From Candidatus Zixiibacteriota bacterium (GTDB lineage Bacteria > Zixibacteria > MSB-5A5 > SM1-73): a DNA stretch of 11,102 nt. Numbering within the stretch: position 1 is the first letter of the stretch; each line of letters begins with the position of its first letter. Of the stretch, positions 5,946 to 11,102 are shown in pieces. The position numbers and the translations under genes are program-made. The DNA lies in contig CP070839.1 of assembly GCA_020341875.1 (NCBI GenBank), positions 1,355,016 through 1,366,117 on the forward strand. Reading direction: 5' to 3'. Under the pieces are notes generated by a model. That model saw only the letters and a list, made by a program, of their open reading frames with translations, was not told the origin of the DNA and made no database searches.

Positions 5946-6010
5946 CTCTCTCCCCTTGGTGTGCACCATACGGTCCACACCTTGGGGGAGAGAGATGAAG
6001 AGTGAGGGGG
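5946..6010 (+). repeat. Intergenic palindromic repeat (CTCTCTCCCC...GGGGGAGAGAG) interrupted by a small element
   Basis: The left arm CTCTCTCCCC (5946-5955) and right arm GGGGGAGAGAG (5984-5994) are followed by ATGAAGAGTGAGGGGG to 6010. The same repeat occurs uninterrupted at 10975-11010 (CCTCTCCCC, TGG, GGGGAGAGG, then ATTAAGGTGAGGGGG). Here about 26 extra bases, the small element plus one CCTTGG, sit at its centre. Confidence 0.7.
5954..5985 (+). repeat. Small palindromic element, copy 3 (6-bp direct repeats CCTTGG), inside another repeat
   Basis: The hairpin at 5958-5981 has arms GGTGTGCACC and GGTCCACACC around ATAC, paired except for one C/C. The 20-bp core (5960-5979) is bounded by exact CCTTGG at 5954-5959 and 5980-5985. 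Versus copy 4 it differs at 5 of 24 positions. One pair of differences (G-C here, A-T there) preserves pairing. Confidence 0.75.
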
Positions 6011-6060
6011 CCAATAAAGCAGAATGGTTAACGGAATAAGCGGAGTACCGAGACAAATAT

Positions 6061-6089
6061 GCCGGCACCCGATTCAAACCGGTGCCGGC
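6061..6089 (+). repeat. Strong hairpin GCCGGCACC / GGTGCCGGC
   Basis: Nine-base perfect GC-rich arms (6061-6069 and 6081-6089) surround an 11-nt loop. No T run follows on either strand, so it is not a canonical terminator. Confidence 0.45.
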
Positions 6090-6121
6090 GTTCCTCCATG
6101 CAGATTTGCCCTGGCACGCCT

Positions 6122-6142
6122 CCTGACGTATTCACCGTCAGG
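6122..6142 (+). repeat. Inverted repeat CCTGACG / CGTCAGG upstream of the MFS promoter
   Basis: Seven-base perfect arms surround TATTCAC, 28 bp upstream of the -35 box. It could be a regulator site or another intergenic hairpin. Confidence 0.35.
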
Positions 6143-6155
6143 TGGACCGAATTTG

Positions 6156-6197
6156 GCTTTAGCTAAGGCTTGACACGCCAGATAAACCTCTTATAAT
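6156..6197 (+). promoter_or_regulatory. Near-perfect sigma-70 promoter with an adjacent operator-like palindrome
   Basis: Exact TTGACA (6170-6175) and exact TATAAT (6192-6197) are separated by 16 bp. Directly upstream, at 6156-6169, lies the imperfect palindrome GCTTTAGCTAAGGC centred on TAGCTA and abutting the -35 box. Transcription should begin near 6204, giving a leader of about 65 nt to the transporter start. A consensus promoter next to an operator-like site suits a repressed gene; the repression itself is inference. Confidence 0.75.
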
Positions 6198-6269
6198 TCC
6201 TCTCTCTGGCGTACCTTTGCCCCTATCCGGATTATCTAAGCGGACCAACTTCCGGAGATTCAGACGCAC

Positions 6270-7472
6270 TTGAAAGACACCATTCGCATATACTCGGCAA
6301 CAAGGTTTTTGGTGGCCTTTGCCTTCGGCACCATACTTCCGGTGTATGTCCTCTATTTCCGACATTATCAGATGAACCTCTTTGAGATTGCCCTGCTGGC
6401 GGCGGTCTTCGAAGCATCTATTCTGCTCTTTGAGATGCCCACCGGCCTGGTGGCGGATATGTACGGAAGACGAATCTCGGTGATACTCTCTGCGGCCTTT
6501 TCCCTGATTGCAGGATTCCTCTTCATCTTCTTTCCCTTCCTGGCTGGATTCCTCATCGCGGAGATTCTGGCCGGGTTCGGAGAGACGCTCAGGTCGGGGG
6601 CCTTAGAGGCGTGGCTGGTCGATTCGTTGAAACATGAAGGCAAGGAAGAAAAGGTGAAATCTGCTTTTGCGGCCGGGACCAAGTTCAAGAGCGCAGGCAA
6701 CCTTCTGGGGTTAATCCTGGGGGGATATTTGGCTTCTCTGAACATGAAATTGGTGTGGGTACCGTTCACCGCGCTGTTTCTCATCCTCTGTCTGTTCCTG
6801 ATCTTGAAGATGAAGGAAAAATATCAGCTTGAGGGTAAAGTCTCGGGGAAAGTGAAGTCCAGGCTGTCGGAGACCATCAGGCAGAGCATTCATGTCTTGA
6901 GATCACAGAGATTGATTCTGGCCCTGCTGATACTCTTCCTCCTCTCCGAGTTCGCCTTCGAAACCATCTCCCAGTTCTGGCAGGTTCATTTCCATGAGAA
7001 CCTGTCCATAGCCACACAATACTTCGGCTGGATTGCGGCAATAGCCTTCCTCCTGACGATTCTTTTCATTGACAAAGTCACCGCCCTCTCCGGAAAGCTC
7101 AGACGCGAGACCTCTTCACTGATCATACTTGAATCTCTCTTTCTGGTGAGTCTGCTGGCCCTTGCTTTGGCTGGCTCTCCTGTTCTGGCGGTGACACTCT
7201 TCATCGTGATTCACTCCTTCGTGAACTTCAAGGAGCCCATCTTCCTCGATCTGTACAACAAGCGCATCCCGTCGGTGCTGAGAGCAACACTTCTCTCTTT
7301 TCAGGGTCTGGTGGGTTCAACAGGCGAAGTTCTGGCGGGTCTCTGCATCGGAATCATAGCGATAAAATTCGGGCTGCGCATTACATTCGGATTCGGGACG
7401 GTACTGCTTTTTGTGGGGATAGTGGCCTTCCTTCTGCTGGCCACGTCAAGACCCCGCAGATCGGGAGCGTGA
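6270..7472 (+). CDS. Major facilitator superfamily transporter (12 TM), probable efflux type
   Basis: The 400-residue polytopic inner-membrane protein has about 12 hydrophobic helices in two halves, joined near 180-205 by a basic loop (KMKEKYQLEGKVSGKVKSRLS). MFS motif A is clear at about 59-69 (GLVADMYGRRI), between helices 2 and 3. The segment FGETLRSGALEAWLVDSL at about 103-120 is characteristic of a group of drug/proton antiporter-like MFS proteins. The substrate cannot be told from the sequence. The start is TTG at 6270: an in-frame TAA lies shortly upstream, no ATG or GTG intervenes, and GGAG lies 13 nt before it, a rather long spacing. The next ATG is at codon 35, inside the first helix region. 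It is a single-gene unit under the consensus promoter at 6170-6197. Confidence 0.88.
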   Translation: MKDTIRIYSATRFLVAFAFGTILPVYVLYFRHYQMNLFEIALLAAVFEASILLFEMPTGLVADMYGRRISVILSAAFSLIAGFLFIFFPFLAGFLIAEILAGFGETLRSGALEAWLVDSLKHEGKEEKVKSAFAAGTKFKSAGNLLGLILGGYLASLNMKLVWVPFTALFLILCLFLILKMKEKYQLEGKVSGKVKSRLSETIRQSIHVLRSQRLILALLILFLLSEFAFETISQFWQVHFHENLSIATQYFGWIAAIAFLLTILFIDKVTALSGKLRRETSSLIILESLFLVSLLALALAGSPVLAVTLFIVIHSFVNFKEPIFLDLYNKRIPSVLRATLLSFQGLVGSTGEVLAGLCIGIIAIKFGLRITFGFGTVLLFVGIVAFLLLATSRPRRSGA

Positions 7473-7718
7473 ACCGATTTGCAGATAATGTGAAATCCCC
7501 CTCCGTGCACCGGCAGCATTTCATGCCGCCTGTTGCGGGTGTATAAAAACCAGCCAATTTGTCTGCTTAGCTAACTTCCTGTAAGGCAACGAAGTAAACT
7601 CATTCCCAGGGTGTCAACCGTGCAGCACGGCGATCCACCCGTACCCTGATCACGCCTATAGTATAGCGGCAGTGCCTTTGCTTTAAAGCAGAAGTGACAA
7701 AATGCAAGGGAGCAAAGG
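7473..7718. other. Intergenic region before the protease; two small palindromes
   Basis: No gene is seen. CCGTGC-A-GCACGG (7618-7630) is a perfect 6+6 inverted repeat inside a weaker outer CAGGG/CCCTG pairing. TGCTTTAAAGCA (7679-7690) is a perfect 12-bp palindrome 28 bp before the protease start. A TATAGT at 7657-7662 could be a -10, but no matching -35 is visible. Confidence 0.35.
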
Positions 7719-10700
7719 ATGTCCACCAGACTAAGAAAAACACTCTTCTTTTTTCTTCTACTCTTCTTTTTCTTCCGGAGCTTCGCTGCGTTCGGTGGCG
7801 AAATCAGCCCGGGTCTATCACTGAAACTGGGCAGCTTGAAGGCGGATGAGTCTGTCACATGCCTGGTGGTGATGAAGGAGCAGGTTAACACGGCTCAACT
7901 GAACTCCACGCTCAATCTTCAAAAGGCTACGAGAAAGGTAAGACATGAGAAGCTGTTGAGGGCGCTGAAAGACGAGGCGGAAGGCTCTCAGTCGCACTTG
8001 ATCGATTATCTGAATCAGAGAATCCCCGATGGAAGCGTCAGGGAGTTCAAGAGTTTCTGGATAACCAATGCGGTCCTGGTGACCGCCATAAGAGATGAGA
8101 TTGAAAGAATCGCTTCATTTCCGGGAGTCGAGGCTCTATTCGAGGACTATCCGATTACGCTGGTTGAGCCGGTCTCGATTCAGAAGTCCAGCGGAAACAG
8201 TGTGGAGAGGGAAAAGATTCTGTCTGCCATCGGCGCCCGCCAGGCCTGGGAGATGGGATACACCGGGCAGGGGCGGCTGGTGTGCAGTTTCGACACCGGG
8301 GTGGACGGAGATCATCCGGCGCTTCTCTCAAACTGGCGGGGCAGCAACGGCAGAACGGCTTCAGCCTCCTGGTTCGATCCATTAGGCTCGAACTTTCCAG
8401 AGGATTCCAGAGGACACGGTACTCACACCATGGGTGTGATGGCGGGGATCTCGGGTGATGACACCATCGGGGTGGCATTTGACGCCCAGTGGATCTGTGC
8501 CGCCGTAATAGATAGAGGCGTTTCTATCTCCCAGACCATCGCAAACATCCTGGCCGCGTTCGAGTGGGCAGTAGATCCTGACGGAGACCCGGAGACCATC
8601 GACGACGTTCCGGACGTGATCAACAATTCCTGGGGTGTTCCTCCGGGATATTTCGCTCCCTGTGACCAGACCTTCTGGAACGCCATAGACAACGTGGAGA
8701 GCGCCGGCGTGGTGGTGATCTTTGCTGCTGGAAACGAGGGCCCGGATGCGTCCTCGATAAGGATTCCCGCTGACCGGATCTCCTCGCCAACCAATTCCTT
8801 CTCTGTTGGCGCCATCGATGCCTTGAGCTTCGGCTATCCCGTAGCCCAGTTCAGCTCGCGCGGTCCCTCCGGCTGCGACAACCAGAGCATCAAGCCGGAA
8901 ATCTGCGCTCCGGGAGTGAGCATTCATTCCTGCTACAAGGACGGCGAGTACCGGTTGATGAGCGGCACCTCCATGGCCGCCCCCTTTGTATCGGCAGCGG
9001 TTGCCATACTGAGGCAATACAATCCGGATGCCACGGTGGAACAGATCAAACAGGCGCTTTTGGAATCGTGCGCAGATTTAGGTCCCGCTGGCGAGGACAA
9101 CGACTACGGTCACGGGTTGATAAACATCAAGAGAGCGCTGGAGATCCTGCCCCAAGCCGACCTGCCAAATCTGTACCTGACCGACTTCTATGTTGCGGGA
9201 GGAGTTGATCCCCAGCCCGGAGACCAGGTCAACCTGGTCGTGGAACTTAGGAACAGCGGAGTAGATGCAGACGGCGTTTATGCTATCCTCTCCACCTCTG
9301 ATTCACTGGTTCAGGTTGCCTCAGACAGCCTCTATCTGGGTGAGGTGGGGGCGGACGAGGAAACGTCCAATGGCAGCTCTCCTTTCCTGGTCAGCTTCGA
9401 TCAAGACATGCCCGCCGGAAGAAAGGTAGAGTTCTCCCTGCGGATTGTGGGGGATCAGCCGGAATACTCGTCTGATATAAGTTTCTCCTTAACCGTGGGC
9501 TCCTTGCCTCCTTTCTCCATCGACGATCACGACGTCGGCGATTTCGTTTTCACCTTATCCAACTTCGGACAATATGGCCTGGCTGATAGGTCATTCAATC
9601 CTTTGGGAGGAAAAGGGTGGGTTTATCCCGGCGAAGGGGAGAATCATCTTTATGAGGCAGCGCTCTTGATCGGAACCGGCCCGGATCGTATTTCGGACGG
9701 TGCCAGGGGAGAAGATGGAAAGACTCCCCAGCAGGATTTTGAGGCGCTTCCTGGCGGCGATCTGTCTATCCAGACGCCCGGTACGCTATCGGATCAGGAG
9801 GGGATGTGCAGCTTCTCGGATGCGCGTGCCGAGAATCCCCTGGGTTTGGAGATCACGCAGAAGAGCTTCGCCTATGGCGATCCGGATAACGACGACTATC
9901 TGATTTTGCTGTACAACATAAGGAATACCGGAGTCAATACGCTTCACAATGCCTTTGTAGGATTGTTCTTCGATTGGGACATCTCTTCAGGCTCGCCGGA
10001 TGACGATGAAATGGGCTTTGACCCGGTTCTGTCCTTGTATTACCAGTTTGACCAGGAGAGCGATATATACTTAAGCGTGATCCCACTCTCTGGATTGTCT
10101 CACTTCTCAAACCCGGTGGACAACGCCCTGATCTTGTATGATGGATTCTCCAACCAGGAGAAATACCAACTCATGTCAGGGCAGGCGTACGAGAGTATAA
10201 GTCAGGAACTTGCGGCCGGAGAGGAATCTGAGGTTTCCTCCTCGGAGGAAAAAGACTGGTCGCAGATGGTCTCTTGTGGTCCAATCACGTTGGCTCCCCA
10301 GGAGAGCACCGAGGTAGCCTTTGCCATTGTCGGCGGTATGGGCTTGGACCAGTTCCAGGCCAACATAACTGCGGCTCAGGTGAAATATGGCTGCCTGTGC
10401 ACCGGCACCGAGGACGAAGAAGAAGAGAACGTTTTGCCGGAGCGGTTCTCCCTCGGTCAGAATTACCCCAATCCCTTTAATCCTTCCACCACAATTGCGT
10501 TTGATTTGACTCCCGAGTATGAGCCCTCAGAGACTTCTCAGCAGCCCGGAGCAGAGAACGAACCCGAGGTTCCGCAAAAGGAGCAGATTCTTAGCATTCG
10601 TACCTCCCTGAAAATCTACAACCTGCGGGGGCGGTTAGTGAAGACCTTAATCGAGGACGAACTTTCTCCCGGACGATACGAATTAACCTGGGACGGGAGC

Positions 10701-10796
10701 AATGAGGAAGGCGAGAAAGTTGCCTCCGGTGTTTATCTCTATCGCCTGAAGACCCCCCAAAGCCAGACTACCCGCAGAATGGTCCTGCTGAAGTAA
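7719..10796 (+). CDS. Secreted subtilisin-like (S8) serine protease with a C-terminal T9SS-type sorting domain
   Basis: This 1025-residue protein is an exported endopeptidase. A Phe/Leu-rich signal peptide covers about 1-26. Residues 45-145 look like an inhibitor-type propeptide. The S8 catalytic domain spans about 165-475. Its triad is Asp192 (FDTGVDGDHP), His233 (RGHGTHTMG) and Ser418 (SGTSMAAPFV), with the oxyanion Asn339 (AAGNEG), so the enzyme looks active. A CARDB-like beta domain (LPNLYLTDFYVAGG...) covers about 482-595. An Asp-rich region of about 600-900, which I do not recognise, includes GDPDNDDYLILLYNIRNTG. Residues 906-1025 begin FSLGQNYPNPFNPSTTI and end GVYLYRLKTPQSQTTRRMVLLK, the FCB-type sorting/FlgD-like domain that directs export to the cell surface. 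About 30 acidic, Pro-rich residues (931-962) are inserted in it. AAGGGAG lies 6 nt before the ATG. Confidence 0.95.
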   Translation: MSTRLRKTLFFFLLLFFFFRSFAAFGGEISPGLSLKLGSLKADESVTCLVVMKEQVNTAQLNSTLNLQKATRKVRHEKLLRALKDEAEGSQSHLIDYLNQRIPDGSVREFKSFWITNAVLVTAIRDEIERIASFPGVEALFEDYPITLVEPVSIQKSSGNSVEREKILSAIGARQAWEMGYTGQGRLVCSFDTGVDGDHPALLSNWRGSNGRTASASWFDPLGSNFPEDSRGHGTHTMGVMAGISGDDTIGVAFDAQWICAAVIDRGVSISQTIANILAAFEWAVDPDGDPETIDDVPDVINNSWGVPPGYFAPCDQTFWNAIDNVESAGVVVIFAAGNEGPDASSIRIPADRISSPTNSFSVGAIDALSFGYPVAQFSSRGPSGCDNQSIKPEICAPGVSIHSCYKDGEYRLMSGTSMAAPFVSAAVAILRQYNPDATVEQIKQALLESCADLGPAGEDNDYGHGLINIKRALEILPQADLPNLYLTDFYVAGGVDPQPGDQVNLVVELRNSGVDADGVYAILSTSDSLVQVASDSLYLGEVGADEETSNGSSPFLVSFDQDMPAGRKVEFSLRIVGDQPEYSSDISFSLTVGSLPPFSIDDHDVGDFVFTLSNFGQYGLADRSFNPLGGKGWVYPGEGENHLYEAALLIGTGPDRISDGARGEDGKTPQQDFEALPGGDLSIQTPGTLSDQEGMCSFSDARAENPLGLEITQKSFAYGDPDNDDYLILLYNIRNTGVNTLHNAFVGLFFDWDISSGSPDDDEMGFDPVLSLYYQFDQESDIYLSVIPLSGLSHFSNPVDNALILYDGFSNQEKYQLMSGQAYESISQELAAGEESEVSSSEEKDWSQMVSCGPITLAPQESTEVAFAIVGGMGLDQFQANITAAQVKYGCLCTGTEDEEEENVLPERFSLGQNYPNPFNPSTTIAFDLTPEYEPSETSQQPGAENEPEVPQKEQILSIRTSLKIYNLRGRLVKTLIEDELSPGRYELTWDGSNEEGEKVASGVYLYRLKTPQSQTTRRMVLLK

Positions 10797-10805
10797 TGGG
10801 ACCTC

Positions 10806-10835
10806 CGGGATTGTATCCCGAACTCACACCGGGAT
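10806..10835 (+). repeat. Three-arm palindrome CGGGAT / ATCCCG / CGGGAT after the protease
   Basis: CGGGAT (10806-10811), ATCCCG (10815-10820) and CGGGAT (10830-10835) allow two mutually exclusive 6-bp hairpins, starting 9 bp after the protease stop codon. No T run follows. It may stabilise the transcript end or be part of an intergenic repeat. Confidence 0.4.
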
Positions 10836-10864
10836 GGAATCGCGGCGGCCTCAAGGAGAACGCC

Positions 10865-10895
10865 ATGCTGATCCCGCTGAAGACGGGAGAAGCAT
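10865..10895 (+). repeat. Bulged hairpin ATGCT...CCCG / CGGG...AGCAT
   Basis: ATGCT (10865-10869) pairs with AGCAT (10891-10895), and CCCG (10873-10876) with CGGG (10884-10887), separated by a symmetric 3x3 internal loop. It is part of the non-coding repeat block at 10800-11010. Confidence 0.35.
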
Positions 10896-10918
10896 CTCTT
10901 GCCGGAGATTGCCGCGCA

Positions 10919-10951
10919 CTTCGGTATGAACCAGACGGTTCATACCTTCGG
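10919..10951 (+). repeat. Small palindromic element, copy 4 (exact 6-bp direct repeats CTTCGG), perfect hairpin
   Basis: The hairpin at 10923-10946 has perfectly complementary arms GGTATGAACC and GGTTCATACC around AGAC. The 21-bp core (10925-10945) is bounded by exact CTTCGG at 10919-10924 and 10946-10951. Removing the core and one CTTCGG restores GCGCACTTCGGGCTCGCAAT, whose outer ATTGC (10908-10912) and GCAAT (10956-10960) pair. It therefore sits inside a larger palindromic intergenic repeat. Confidence 0.8.
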
Positions 10952-10974
10952 GCTCGCAATGACATGGGATTTCT

Positions 10975-11010
10975 CCTCTCCCCTGGGGGGAGAGGATTAA
11001 GGTGAGGGGG
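10975..11010 (+). repeat. Intact copy of the CCTCTCCCC / GGGGAGAGG intergenic repeat
   Basis: Nine-base perfect arms (10975-10983 and 10987-10995) surround TGG, followed by ATTAAGGTGAGGGGG. This is the uninterrupted version of the repeat at 5946-6010. Similar CTCTCCCC...GGGGAGAG...GTGAGGGG repeats are widespread in bacterial intergenic DNA. Confidence 0.65.
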
Positions 11011-11102
11011 ACTATTGCCTCCTTATTACTACTTGAAATGCCAACTCTTTTGACAAAGAGCCCTCACTTTATCTTGAACCATAAAGACAGTCGTCCGCTC
11101 TC
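11011..11102. other. Right-edge non-coding stretch
   Basis: No supported gene is seen. CTCTTT-TGAC-AAAGAG (11045-11060) is a perfect 6+6 inverted repeat. It contains TTGACA, but no -10 lies at a proper distance. Confidence 0.3.

Larger units (their letters stand above)
5739..6169. other. Palindrome-rich intergenic region without a gene
   Basis: No coding frame here has a ribosome binding site or a recognisable product. Instead there are at least seven inverted repeats within about 370 bp: element copies at 5778 and 5954, and hairpins at 5823, 5854, 5899, 6061 and 6122. There are also short xCGGA-type repeats, for example TTAACGGAATAAGCGGA at about 6027, resembling GCGGATTCAACGGAT near 3890. 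Confidence 0.6.

Noticed and set aside
7611..7640. Possible fifth copy of the small palindromic element (GGTGTCAACCGTGC resembles the left half of copy 1)
   Set aside because: The right half does not match the family, and no flanking direct repeat is present.
8382..9017. A 211-codon open frame on the minus strand within the protease gene
   Set aside because: It lies opposite the catalytic domain, whose motifs are unmistakable on the plus strand.
10796..11005. An open frame immediately after the protease stop
   Set aside because: It runs through three different intergenic palindromic repeats and has no ribosome binding site or plausible product.
11045..11060. TTGACA inside CTCTTT-TGAC-AAAGAG as a promoter at the right edge
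   Set aside because: No -10-like sequence lies 15-19 bp downstream.
1..11102. CRISPR array, tRNA/rRNA genes or an insertion-sequence transposase
   Set aside because: No regularly spaced repeats of CRISPR length, no tRNA- or rRNA-like sequence, and no transposase-like product were seen in reading the window.

Overview
The window looks like the replication-origin neighbourhood of a bacterial chromosome, with an accessory-looking stretch to its right. The left end holds the start of dnaA (minus strand), an AT-richer intergenic region with DnaA-box-like sites, and then the classic plus-strand cluster rpmH-rnpA-yidD-yidC. Base composition is mildly GC-rich. The large secreted protease at the right ends in a YPNPFNPSTT-type C-terminal sorting domain. 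That domain is typical of the Fibrobacteres-Chlorobi-Bacteroidetes (FCB) group and related candidate phyla, so an FCB-type, probably uncultured lineage is the best guess. No single genus can be named.

Layout: 1-580 dnaA N-terminal part (minus); 581-1266 candidate oriC and the rpmH promoter; 1267-3836 rpmH, rnpA, yidD, yidC (ribosomal protein L34, RNase P protein, and the membrane insertase with its helper); 3837-4063 spacer with a small palindromic element, a probable terminator and a possible promoter; 4064-5338 an exported protein of a conserved family often labelled 'asparagine synthetase B' although its function is unknown; 5469-5738 a small Cys-rich TIGR04076-like protein; 5739-6269 a palindrome-rich intergenic region ending in a near-perfect sigma-70 promoter; 6270-7472 a 12-TM MFS transporter; 7719-10796 a subtilisin-like (S8) secreted protease; 10797-11102 another repeat-rich intergenic stretch.

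The mnmE (or jag) gene that usually follows yidC is absent. The genes right of yidC share no obvious pathway and are separated by 130-530 bp of repeat-rich DNA, so they are probably separate transcription units.

The most unusual signal is a family of very small palindromic elements, present in four copies, all intergenic. Each has a core of about 21 bp (arms YRYGaACC and its complement around a 4-nt loop, usually ATAC or AGAC). Each is flanked by a 5-6 bp direct repeat that differs between loci: CAACGG, CAACGG/CAGCGG, CCTTGG and CTTCGG. Two copies sit inside the centre of other intergenic palindromic repeats, and one of those host repeats also occurs uninterrupted in the window. This is the pattern expected of a minimal mobile sequence that leaves target-site duplications, comparable to the small dispersed repeats described in Nostoc-type cyanobacteria.
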